Shown: positions 1 through 7,133, numbered from the stretch's first letter. The stretch: DNA of 7,449 bases from CAWEHT01 sp963808455 (GCA_963808455.1 CAWEHT010000337.1:1-7449); one strand, 5' to 3'. The notes: generated by a model from the letters alone, not told the origin. Translations and numbers: made by a program.

Positions 1-74
1 AGGCCATCCTGACGTGGCTGGCCGGACAGGGAGCCCCGCGGCATCGTGCCGCGCACACCCTTGGGGAACACTGA
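1..74 (+). CDS. 3' end of an unidentified upstream gene
   Basis: An open frame enters from the left edge (first full codon at 3) and ends at TGA 72-74, giving about 23 residues that finish in HTLGEH. The stop lies 1 nt before the ATG of the yqeC-mocA fusion at 76, and a GGGGA stretch at 63-67 could be the ribosome binding site for that ATG; such tight packing suggests one operon. The fragment is too short to assign to a family. A molybdenum-hydroxylase or cofactor gene would fit the neighbour, but that is inference only. Because the window has many frame breaks, even this frame choice is uncertain. Confidence 0.35.
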   Translation, partial: AILTWLAGQGAPRHRAAHTLGEH

Positions 75-75
75 C

Positions 76-1543
76 ATGGAGCTGGCGCGGGCTTTGCGCC
101 TGGAAGACCATGAGGTCGTGGCATTGGCCGGCGGCGGCGGCAAGACCACGCTGATGTTCCGGCTGGCGGGGGAGCTGGTCGCCGCCCCGGAAAACACGTC
201 GTCACGACCATGACGACGCGCATCTTCCTCGACCAGATGAAACAGGCGCCGGCTCACCTCATCGTGCGCGAACGTGAGCCCGGCACCGGGCTCACGCACT
301 CCGGCCCGGAGGGTGGGGACGACAGGGCGCTGCTGGCGCAGCTGACCGCCCTGTTGGAAGCGCACGGGCACGTGCTCGTCGCCAGCGACACCCATGTCGA
401 AGCCGGCAAGGTGGCAGGCGTCTCGGCGGGGCTCGTGGATCGCCTCGCCAGGGCCCCCGGCGTGGATGCGGTCATCCTGGAAGCCGACGGCTCGCGGCGC
501 TTGCCTTTCAAGGCTCCGGCCGACCACGAACCGGTCATTCCCGGCAGCACGACGATCGTGGTGCCGATGGTGGGCATGGACGCGCTGGGCCGCCCGCTCG
601 ACGCGACGGCCGTGCATCGCCCGGAGCGCGTGGCTGCCCTGACCGGCGCAGCGCCCCGGCGCCCTGATCACGCCGGCGATCATCGCCCAGGTCTTGGTCC
701 ACCCGCAAGGCGGCGCCCGCGGCCTGCCTCCCGGCGCCCGGCTGGTCCCGTTCTTGAACAAGGTCGAAGACGCCGAGACGCTGGTGGCGGCAGCTGCGAG
801 GTCGCACGCCTGGCGCTGGCCGAGGCGCGGCGTGGAATCCGTCGTGATCGGCGCCTTGCATCAGCCGGACCCGGCCCGCGAGGTCTGGACCCGGGCGGGC
901 GTGGTGGTCCTGGCTGCCGGCGCAGCCAGCCGCTACGGTGCTCTGAAGCAGGTGCTGCCCTGGCAGGGACACTCCCTTGTGGCCCACGTGGCGGCTCAGG
1001 CCCTGGCGTGCGTCGACGTGAGCCGCGTGGCGGTTACGCTGGGAGCCGGCGCGGCCGAAGTGCAGGCGGCCCTGGCCGGCCTCCCGATCGAGCCTGTGCC
1101 GGTCCCGAACTGGGCCGGCGGGCAGAGCCAAAGCGTGCAGGCCGGGTTGGCAGCTCTCATGCCGCGACGCCACGGCTGCTCCCTTATTCCCTGCTCCCCA
1201 TTCCCTATTCCCTGTTCCCTATTCCCTGGCCCGGGCCCCACTCGGTTCCGTCCTCTTCCTCCTGGCCGACCAGCCGGGTGTTTCGCCGGCGCTCCTCTCA
1301 GCCCTGATCGACCGCCACCGGGCGACGCTGGCGCCGGTCGTGGCGCCCCGCTTCGACGGCCGGCGCGGCAATCCCGTCCTCTTCGATCGCAGCGTCTTCG
1401 GCGAATTCGAGGCCCTGCGCGGCGATGTGGGTGCCCGGCCTATCATCGAGGCCCACGCCGGCCAGATCGCCTGGCTGGACTGGCCCACGCCGGAAATCAC
1501 CCAGGACATCGACACGCCCGCCGACTACCGGCCGCCGGCGTAA
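76..1543 (+). CDS. YqeC / MocA-like fusion: selenium-dependent molybdenum hydroxylase accessory domain joined to a molybdopterin cytidylyltransferase-type domain (frame-broken)
   Basis: The start is ATG 76. The N-terminal half matches YqeC: a glycine-rich nucleotide loop (AGGGGKTT, residues 18-25), then VVTTMTTRIF, LEADGSRR, FKAPADHEPVIP, HRPERVAALTG and VPFLNKVED. YqeC is linked by comparative genomics to selenium-dependent molybdenum hydroxylases; its reaction is unknown. The C-terminal half, from about 895, is a MocA/MobA-type nucleotidyltransferase: LAAGAASRYGALKQ, then ADQPGV, GRRGNPVLF, GDVGARPI and DIDTPADY, with stop TAA 1541-1543. This family attaches CMP or GMP to molybdopterin. The junction (VIGALHQPDPAREVW, then VVVLAAG) lies in one uninterrupted frame, so the fusion looks real. 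The frame breaks near 185-190 (base missing), 653-658 (extra base) and inside the heptamer array at 1176-1232; a compensating pair near 794 and 832 is likely. Corrected length is about 488 residues. Conserved motifs continue across every break, which favours sequence errors over decay. Confidence 0.82.
1176..1232 (+). repeat. Heptanucleotide tandem array, consensus CTRTTCC, inside the MocA-like domain
   Basis: Eight consecutive units can be read: CTGCTCC, CTTATTCC (8 nt), CTGCTCC, CCATTCC, CTATTCC, CTGTTCC, CTATTCC and a degenerate CTGGCCC. The opposite strand has eight GGG/GGGG runs with loops of about 4-5 nt, a G-quadruplex-type pattern. The array sits between the QAGLAAL and LFLLADQPGV segments of the nucleotidyltransferase, where the family normally has only a short loop. 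The coding frame before the array differs by one base from the frame after it; the single 8-nt unit would account for this exactly, as would one extra heptamer (7 = 1 mod 3). Confidence 0.85.
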
Positions 1544-1589
1544 GCGCTCTCCAAACGTTCCCGACGATTGCTGGCTACGAGGTGCGCCG

Positions 1590-4561
1590 CTACAGCAGGT
1601 CCACCGGGTCCACGTCCACACGCCAACCGATCTCCATGGGCAGGCGGCTCACGAGGCGCACCGGGTCTGGAGAACGCACAACCACCTGCCAGCGGTACAG
1701 GCCGCGCCTCTGGCTGAAAAAACAGGGGGCAGGGCCGATCAGATCGGTCTCGGGCAAGGCCAGGTGAGCCAGCTCGCCCTTCAGGAGCTCTGCGGCGCGT
1801 CCGGCCCCGGCCTGGGCCCGCTCGGCCTGGGCATCGCTCACCAGGATGCGTGCCAGACGCCGGATGGGAGGATAGCCCTGTTCCCGCCGGAAAGTCATCT
1901 CTTGCCGGTAGAAGGCTTCGAAGTCGTGGTGGCTGGCCGCCACGATGGCGTAATGGTCGGGGCGATAGGTCTGGACGATGACGCGGCCTGCCAGGTCCCC
2001 GCGCCCCGCACGCCCCGCCACCTGAGTGAGCAGCTGGAAGGTGCGCTCGCCGGCCCGGAAATCCGGGAGGAACAGCCCGGTATCGGCGGCGATGACGCCG
2101 ACCAGGGTCACCTGCGGGAGGTCGAGCCCTTTGGCGATCATCTGCGTGCCAATCAGGATGTCGGCCTCGCGTTCGGTGAAGCGCTTGAGGATGGCATCGT
2201 GCGCGCCCTTGGCGCCTGTCACGTCGCGATCCCAGCGCAGGGTCCGGGCCGAAGGGAAGGCCAGCTTGACCGTCTCCTCGACGGACTGGGTGCCGGTGCC
2301 GAAATAGCGGATGCGCCGGCTCTCGCACTTGGGGCAGATGGCGGGCACCGGATAACGGCGGTTGCAGTGATGGCAGATCAGGACCTGCCCTGCGCCATGG
2401 TAGGTCAGCGGCACGGCACAGCGCGGGCAAGCTTCGACGTGACCACAATCGCGGCACAAGACAAAGCTGGCGCTACCGCGCCGGTTGAGATAGAGGATCG
2501 CCTGCTGTTGCCGCGCCAACACCTCGCGCAGGGCGGCAGCCAGCGAGCGGCTGAACATCGTGCGGTTGCCCACGCGCAGTTCCTGGCGCATATCCACGAT
2601 CTCGACCCCGGGAAGATCGGGGGCCAGGAAGTGGGAAACAGGCTGCTCATTTGCCCCTCGTTCTGGGTTCCCTGTTACCTGTTCCCCGATCGCTGGCTGA
2701 TTCCCCGTCCCTCGTCCCCTGCTCCCCACTCGCTGTGGCAGAGTCAACAGCCGGATCGCCCCCGAGCGAGCTGCATAGTAGGTTTCCAGCGCCGGCGTGG
2801 CGCTGCCCAGTAGCACCGGGATGCCGGAAATACGGGCCAGCTCGATGGCGGCCCGGCGCCCGTGGTAGCGCGGCGTCCTTTCCTGTTTGTAGGTGCTTTC
2901 GTGCTCTTCGTCTACCACGATCAGCCCCAGTTCAGGAAAAGGCAGGAACAGGGCCGAGGCGAGCCGACCACCACCTGCGCCGCGGGGTGGCCATTCCGCA
3001 CGCGCCGCCAGACGTCGAAGCGCTCGCCATCGCTCAACTCGCTGTGCCACACGGTCACCTTGCCGGGAAACCGGGCCGCGAAGCGCTGAACGGTCTGCGG
3101 GGTCAGGGCAATTTCCGGCACCAGCACGACGGCCTGCCGCCCACGCCTCAAGACCTCGGCGATGCCGCGCAAATAAATCTCCGTCTTGCCGGAACCGGTC
3201 ACGCCAAAGAGCAGAAAGGCCGGACCTGGCTCCGCCTTGCCGATCCCCTCGAGTATGGCTGCCCAGGCGCGCTCCTGGTCCGCGGTCAGGTCCGGTGGCT
3301 GATCGGGCTTGAATTCGCGCCCGGCCAGCGGATCGCGCCAGATCACCTCTTCCTCGAGGGCGATCAACCCGGCGGCTTGCAGGTCACGTAGCGTGTCGAG
3401 GGTGGCATCCGTCTCGGCATACACGCAGCCTATCGAGGGCGGGGCCTCGTGCCGCTGCAAGGACTCCAGGACCCGGCGGTGCTTCTCTGCGCCGCGCAGC
3501 CTGATGACCTCGCCGGCCACGGCGGCCCGGTCCAGCGTCAGGCTGACCCGCGCCGGTTCCTCCGCCCTCTCGGCCAGGCCCTGGGCCACCAGGCGGTTCA
3601 TGATCGTGGCCGCAACCCCATGCTCGGCCCGAAATCCGGCCTCGTCTACCAGGTGCCCCGGCAAGTGGGCCAGCGCGTCTGCCTGTTTGGGGGCGCCGGC
3701 CAGCTTTTCGAGCAGGCGCGGCAGTTCGGCATCGGAAGCCCTCCGGCGCACCAGCAGCCGCGGGCGGGCACGAGGGCGAAACAGCCGTGCGCTGACAGTT
3801 CGCGGGCCCGGGATGGTGTGCAGCCGAGGGCAGCGCACAGGTCCGCCAGAGGCAGCGCAGGGTCTTCCCGGCCGGCCAGCCAGAGGAGGATGTCAGCCTC
3901 GATCGAGGTGCGTCCCAGCGCCGGCAGCGCGCGCGCCATCGCGGGCACGTCGGCCAGCAAACGCACGCGCCGCTCGACTTTGGGCCTCGGGGGCGATGAC
4001 GCGAAAGCTACCTCGCGTGCCACCAACCCCAGCGCGATCAGAGGCTCCAGATCGGCCTTCTGGGTGACTTTGAGCCCGGCGCTGATCTCGGCCCAGGTGC
4101 CTTCGCCCTCGGCTATCTGGGCCAGGAGCTCCGCCTGGCCGCCCGCCAGATCTGAGGGGGCCGGCTGGCGCGTGCGCACGAAGACAGTCCGCCCGCGTTG
4201 GCTGATGCGGACGGGCAACATCAGCCGCAGCGCCTCGATGAACGGCGCCAGATAATAGCCGCTCACCCAGCCGCGCCAGCTCGAGTTGGGTCGAGGTGAG
4301 GACCGGTTGGGCCCAGACCAGCGCCTCGATCTCGAAGGTATCGAATGCGGGCGCCTGGTCGGTCAAGTCCAACACGACCGCCTGCAGTCGCCGAGAGCGA
4401 AACGGCACCCATACCAGATGGCCGGGCTCGAGGCGGCCGGCCAGGCGTTCGGGGACGGCATAGGTGAAGCTGCGCCCGCCCGGGCCCGCTTCCCGATCGG
4501 CTCCCAGGCTAAGGCCGACTTGCCGGCCCAGCGGCGTGTTGACACATACCTCGGCGTACAA
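1590..4561 (-). CDS. priA: Primosomal protein N' (PriA), replication restart helicase (frame-broken)
   Basis: PriA is a 3'-to-5' DNA helicase that recognises stalled forks and reloads the replicative helicase. In order: an N-terminal fork-binding domain (YAVPERLAGRLEPGHLVWVPF), a long winged-helix region, Walker A GVTGSGKTE at about residue 453, motif II VVDEEHESTYKQ near 548, LLGSATPALE, a zinc module with eight cysteines (CRDCGHVEACPRC, CHHC, CPKC) near 700-735, GTQMIAKGLD near 805 and QVAGRAGRG. The start is TTG 4561, the only start codon upstream of the conserved VCVNTPLG; the stop is TAG. One-base frame breaks lie near 4266-4272 (extra base), 3765-3785 (missing base in a C run) and 2957-2964 (missing base); homology continues across each. 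Corrected length is about 990 residues, against 732 in E. coli and about 805 in Bacillus. A heptamer repeat adds about 30 residues near 610-640. It is probably the last gene of the gmk-rhomboid-MEMO transcript. Confidence 0.93.
2672..2732 (-). repeat. Degenerate heptanucleotide array inside priA, with G-quadruplex-type G runs on the coding strand
   Basis: Plus-strand units include CTGTTAC, CTGTTCC, CTGATTCC, CCGTCCC, TCGTCCC and CTGCTCC, a diverged version of the CTRTTCC array at 1176-1232; both contain the identical 10-mer CTGCTCCCCA (1191-1200 and 2719-2728). On the minus strand, 2727-2703 reads as four G runs (4, 4, 3 and 4 G) with loops of 2-4 nt, a canonical G-quadruplex motif that would also be present in the priA mRNA. 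The array is translated without a stop or frame change into a polar segment rich in Gly, Asn, Gln and Arg (GSRGRGTGNQPAIGEQ, then TGNPERGANEQP) between LLTLPQRV and LPGVEIVDMRQE, where PriA homologues are normally contiguous or nearly so. Confidence 0.75.
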
Positions 4562-4615
4562 GGGCCCTGCCCGTGATGTGGTGCGAGAATCGGAAAAACG
4601 TTGTCTTACGGGTTC

Positions 4616-5484
4616 TCAGGCGTAGACGGCCGCGGCCAGGTAGCCTACGGTATAGGTGCCGGGGCGCTTGTCGCCCGTGATGTCGCCTGAAGCCGCGTAG
4701 GCCAGGACGCGCGCACCCCTGGCCTGGAGCAGCTGACGGCGCGCAGCACGGCGACCAGCCCTGTGGCACCGCAGGCATGGGCGCGCTCATCGGTCAATGC
4801 CGCCACCAGCCCCGGCACGTCGAAAGCGTTCACGAGATCGACTGTTTGCCGATCGGCACGCACGACGTCGGCGTAATTGTCCAGGTGGCTGAGGTCTGTG
4901 CTTGCCAGCAGCAGCGTCGTCTCATCCCGCCCGGCCAGCGCCGCGACGCTTGTCGCCAGCTCTTCCAACCGCCCGCCGGCTCCGGGGTCGGTGATGCGCT
5001 CGCCGCACATGATAGGGACCAGCAGAAATGGCTGCGCCAGGGCAACCTGAAGGAAAGGCAGCTGGATCTCGAGCGAATGTTCTTCATCCCCGCGCACGCC
5101 CGTCAGGGGCACCGTGCGGCCCAGCTCGGCGATGAAATCCTGGTCCAGCGGGACATGGCCCAACGGAGTCGCATAGGCGCTCGCCCGCGACACCATGAAA
5201 GGCCCGAGCTGGCTGCCCCAAATCGGCCGGTGGAGCGGGCCCATCAGCACAACCCGGCTGTAATGGGCGCCCCTGACCATGGCATAAGCCTGTGCGGCGG
5301 TCGGCCCTGAATAGTGATAGCCGGCGTGCGGCGCAATCAAGGCGAGAGGACGGCCCGGCAGCTCGACCGGTTGGGCCTCCTCCAAATAGCCGGTGACCGT
5401 CTGGCGCAGCGCTTCAGCGCTCCCTGGGTACCAGCTGCCGGCGACCGCGGAAGCCCGCACGCCGAAGGGAGGTCGGGAGGACAT
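4616..5484 (-). CDS. MEMO-family protein (AmmeMemoRadiSam system protein B), one frame break near the C-terminus
   Basis: The start is ATG 5484; the purine-rich AAGGCGG just upstream is a plausible ribosome binding site. Family motifs are in order: VAGSWYPG (15-22), APHAGYHYSG (51-60), MGPLHRP (81-87), EEHSLEIQLPFL (134-145), ASTDLSHLDNY (194-204) and HACGATG (236-242). The residues matching the metal/active-site set of human MEMO1 are all present: His53, His85, Asp197, His200 and Cys238. Bacterial members often accompany AMMECR1 and radical-SAM partners; neither is in this window, and the biochemical role is not established. A base is missing near 4735-4740; after it, the frame continues LLQARGARVLAYAASGDITG to a YLAAAVYA end and TGA 4616-4618, about 289 residues, normal for the family. 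Without the correction the frame would end at about 4645 with a non-family tail. It lies 27 nt after rhomboid and 54 nt before priA. Confidence 0.9.
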
Positions 5485-5511
5485 AGTACACCGCCTTGCA
5501 AACCGCCGATC

Positions 5512-6387
5512 TCAGCTCTTCGATTCTGGGTGGCCGGCCCAGAATTCATGATCCGGAATCAAGAGCCCGGAAGCCGCGGGCCCATGGCTCAGGCCGGTGG
5601 GCATGCTGCCGGCCCACTTTTGGTTGCCAAGCGACACGCCCCAGACCAGGAGGATGGCAACGACGGCCACAGCCAGAACCTGGAGGCTGAACGGGGTCCG
5701 GTTGCCCAGCCGGGGCTCCAGGCCGCTCCATTCCACAGCATAGCGCGGGGCCAGGCCAAGCCCCAGGACCAGGCCTCCGACCAGCCCACCGACGTGGGCA
5801 TAATTGTTGATGCCGGAGCCGGGGCTCGCACCGAAGGCCAGGTTGATCACTACCAGGATGGCCAGGTTGCCCAATTGGCGTCGCCCCAGCCGGCCAAAGA
5901 GCTCCCGGTTTTGCACGAAATAGGCGATCTCGGCACCGATCAGGCCAAAGATCGCGCCTGAGGCGCCCGCCGACAGCACTTCGGGCGCCGAAAAGAGGTA
6001 GCTGACCACGCCGCCGAAGAGGCCCGACAGGAAGTAGACGACCGTGAAGCGCGGCGAGCCGTAGAAAGCTTCCACATCGCGACCCAGGATGAAGAGCGCC
6101 CAGCCGTTGAAGGCGATGTGCAACAGTCCGATGTGCAGGAACATGGCCGCCAGCAAGCGCCAATACTGGCCTGCCGCGACCAGGTAGTTGACCTCGGCGC
6201 CGAGGACGAGCAGGGTCTGATTGTTCTCCGATCCACCGAGGGCCGTCTCGAGCAGGAAGACCAGCGCGATCAATGCCAGCAGCACGTAGGTGGCCACCGG
6301 CCGGGCCAGCGGCACGGGCAAGCCCCGCCGGGCAGGTTGCTCAGGCTGCGCAGGTGGCGTAGGGCCAGCGTCATACGGACCCATCAC
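5512..6387 (-). CDS. Rhomboid-family intramembrane serine protease
   Basis: This intact frame encodes a polytopic membrane protein of about 291 residues. A proline-rich cytoplasmic N-terminus (1-30) precedes a first membrane segment (about 31-50). The rhomboid core follows: WRLLAAMFLHIG with HIAFNGWALFILG (His90 and Asn94 of the HxxxN motif), YFLSGLFGGVVSYLF, GASGAIFGLIGA with the nucleophile Ser143, and NYAHVGGLVGGLVLG with the catalytic His198. A last hydrophobic segment (VLAVAVVAILLVWGV) lies near 238-252. Numbering is from GTG 6387; ATG 6384 directly follows and is equally possible. Either start overlaps the gmk stop (GTGATG), indicating translational coupling, and GGTGG a few bases upstream can serve as ribosome binding site. 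Rhomboids cleave transmembrane helices of other membrane proteins; the substrate here is unknown. The last roughly 30 residues are polar and not part of the core. Confidence 0.93.
   Translation of the reverse strand: MMGPYDAGPTPPAQPEQPARRGLPVPLARPVATYVLLALIALVFLLETALGGSENNQTLLVLGAEVNYLVAAGQYWRLLAAMFLHIGLLHIAFNGWALFILGRDVEAFYGSPRFTVVYFLSGLFGGVVSYLFSAPEVLSAGASGAIFGLIGAEIAYFVQNRELFGRLGRRQLGNLAILVVINLAFGASPGSGINNYAHVGGLVGGLVLGLGLAPRYAVEWSGLEPRLGNRTPFSLQVLAVAVVAILLVWGVSLGNQKWAGSMPTGLSHGPAASGLLIPDHEFWAGHPESKS
5523..5545 (-). other. Perfect 8-bp stem-loop at the 3' end of the rhomboid gene
   Basis: The arms ATTCTGGG (5523-5530) and CCCAGAAT (5538-5545) are perfectly complementary with a 7-nt loop, and the loop region contains the palindrome GGCCGGCC (5532-5539). 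It lies over the last codons of rhomboid, about 40 nt before the MEMO start. No T run follows on the minus strand, so it is not a standard intrinsic terminator; it might pause or protect the transcript, or be chance in GC-rich DNA. Confidence 0.4.
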
Positions 6388-7049
6388 AAGGCCACCGGCT
6401 GCCAGTCCATCCGGCTCTTCTCTGCGACCATGATGGCAAACACCTTATCCACCGTCTCGTCGAGCGAGCATTCGCGGTTGACGATGCGGTACTTGAACTC
6501 GGAACAGCGCTGCAACTCGGAGCGCGCAGCTTCGATGCGCCGCTGCAGCTGGCTATCGTCATCTGTCCGCCGGCGGCGCAGACGATCGATCAGCGCGGCT
6601 TCCGATTCGGCGGTCAGGAAAATGGTGACGGCCTGCGGCACGAGCCGCTGGATGGTGGCAGCGCCTTGCACGTCGATGCGCATGATCGCATCGTGCCCAC
6701 TCTGCAGCGCCGCACGTACCTCGGATTTCGGGATGCCTTTGTGCTGGCCGTAGACCTCCGCATGCTCTAGAAGCTCACCGGCCTGCAACAGCTCAGCGAA
6801 AGCAGCTTCCGAAACGAAATGATAGTTGACATGGTCCATCTCGCCTGGGCGACGCGAACGTGTGGTAGCGGTGACTACGAAATGGCACGGGTAGCCACGC
6901 TCCTTCATCCGCCGTATCGTCGCGTCCTTGCCCACACCCGAAGGGCCTGAGATCACCACGAGCAACGGGTGCGGAGCCAGAAGCGCCTCGTACCAGGAGA
7001 ATGTCACCTCTTGTGACCCGACCCATAGCACAGGATGAAGCTGGCTCAT
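6384..7049 (-). CDS. gmk: Guanylate kinase
   Basis: This enzyme phosphorylates GMP to GDP with ATP in purine nucleotide synthesis, in the cytoplasm. The frame is intact, 221 residues. It has P-loop GPSGVGKD (35-42), the GMP-binding TTRSRRPGE segment (62-70, including Arg64, Arg67 and Glu70), NYHFVS (Tyr76), VYGQHKGIPKSEV, RIDVQGAAT and the lid RLRRRRTDD. The P-loop is about 25 residues further in than in E. coli; residues 1-27 are an extension. ATG 7049 is the first start in the frame, with AGGCAGG just upstream; a shorter start close to LLVVISG cannot be excluded. The position usually held by Tyr in GNYYG is Lys here (GQHKG), a pattern I recall from plant organelle guanylate kinases. It is the first gene of the minus-strand cluster, and its TGA overlaps the rhomboid start. 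Confidence 0.95.
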   Translation of the reverse strand: MSQLHPVLWVGSQEVTFSWYEALLAPHPLLVVISGPSGVGKDATIRRMKERGYPCHFVVTATTRSRRPGEMDHVNYHFVSEAAFAELLQAGELLEHAEVYGQHKGIPKSEVRAALQSGHDAIMRIDVQGAATIQRLVPQAVTIFLTAESEAALIDRLRRRRTDDDSQLQRRIEAARSELQRCSEFKYRIVNRECSLDETVDKVFAIMVAEKSRMDWQPVAL

Positions 7050-7060
7050 AGCCTGCCTAC

Positions 7061-7089
7061 TTGTGATCCGTCCACTCTTGAACTATAAT
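7061..7089 (+). promoter_or_regulatory. Sigma70-type promoter for the FmdB-type gene
   Basis: TTGTGA (7061-7066, 4 of 6 to the consensus -35) and a perfect TATAAT (7084-7089) are separated by exactly 17 nt. The predicted start near 7096 leaves a leader of about 43 nt before the GTG at 7139. The local AT richness stands out in a GC-rich window, which supports a real promoter. Confidence 0.65.
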
Positions 7090-7112
7090 CGGTAAGGATA
7101 CAACAGTATCAC
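7082..7112 (-). promoter_or_regulatory. Possible gmk promoter (weak)
   Basis: On the minus strand TATAGT (7087-7082) resembles a -10 box and would start the transcript near 7075, about 26 nt before the gmk ATG. TGATAC, 18 nt upstream, is only a poor -35 match. The box overlaps the -10 of the divergent plus-strand promoter, so the two promoters would compete. This is offered as the likeliest site in an 89-bp gap, not as a strong match. Confidence 0.25.
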
Positions 7113-7125
7113 ATCCTGTTGCAAC
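7097..7125. promoter_or_regulatory. Overlapping dyad symmetries, possible operator or leader hairpin
   Basis: GATAC-AACA-GTATC (7097-7110) is a perfect 5-bp dyad. CAACAG (7101-7106) and CTGTTG (7116-7121) form a second, perfect 6-bp inverted repeat with a 9-nt spacer, and GTTGCAAC (7118-7125) is an 8-bp palindrome. They lie just downstream of the predicted plus-strand transcription start and upstream of gmk, where a regulator could act on both divergent genes. No regulator family can be named from the bases. Confidence 0.35.
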
Positions 7126-7129
7126 TTCC

Positions 7130-7133
7130 GAGG
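7130..7133 (+). promoter_or_regulatory. Ribosome binding site deciding the GTG start at 7139
   Basis: GAGG ends 5 nt before GTG 7139. It supports the GTG as start, since the first residues (MPIYEYHC) are the invariant beginning of FmdB-type zinc ribbon proteins. Confidence 0.6.

Noticed and set aside
185..213. Programmed ribosomal frameshifting in the fusion gene
   Set aside because: There is no slippery heptamer with downstream structure specific to this site, and similar one-base breaks occur in unrelated genes across the window in C or G runs.
535..1173. Minus-strand open frame of 212 codons opposite the yqeC-mocA fusion
   Set aside because: The plus strand carries strong YqeC and MocA motifs across the same bases, and the minus product resembles nothing known.
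1176..1232. CRISPR array
   Set aside because: The units are 7 nt, directly abutting, without spacers, and lie inside a coding region.
1544..1589. Bidirectional terminator between the convergent yqeC-mocA and priA genes
   Set aside because: The 46 bp hold only the short palindromes AGCGCT and AACGTT and no stem with a T run on either strand.
694..1767. Single plus-strand frame from 694 to 1767 as a natural gene
   Set aside because: After the heptamer array at 1176-1232 this frame reads a proline- and arginine-rich product and runs over the priA tail. The true nucleotidyltransferase frame is one base over and stops at 1543.
1425..2813. Long plus-strand open frame of 462 codons opposite priA
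   Set aside because: It is antisense to a clear PriA helicase and has no family motifs; long antisense frames are expected in GC-rich coding DNA. The same applies to the plus-strand frames at 3309-4255 and 4777-5310.
4562..4615. Terminator or separate promoter between MEMO and priA
   Set aside because: A run of five T on the minus strand is not preceded by a GC-rich stem, and no convincing -35/-10 pair is seen; GAGAA and TTCTC arms are too short and far apart.
5523..5545. Rho-independent terminator between rhomboid and MEMO
   Set aside because: The stem is perfect but no T run follows on the minus strand, and it lies within the coding end of rhomboid in a tightly packed cluster.
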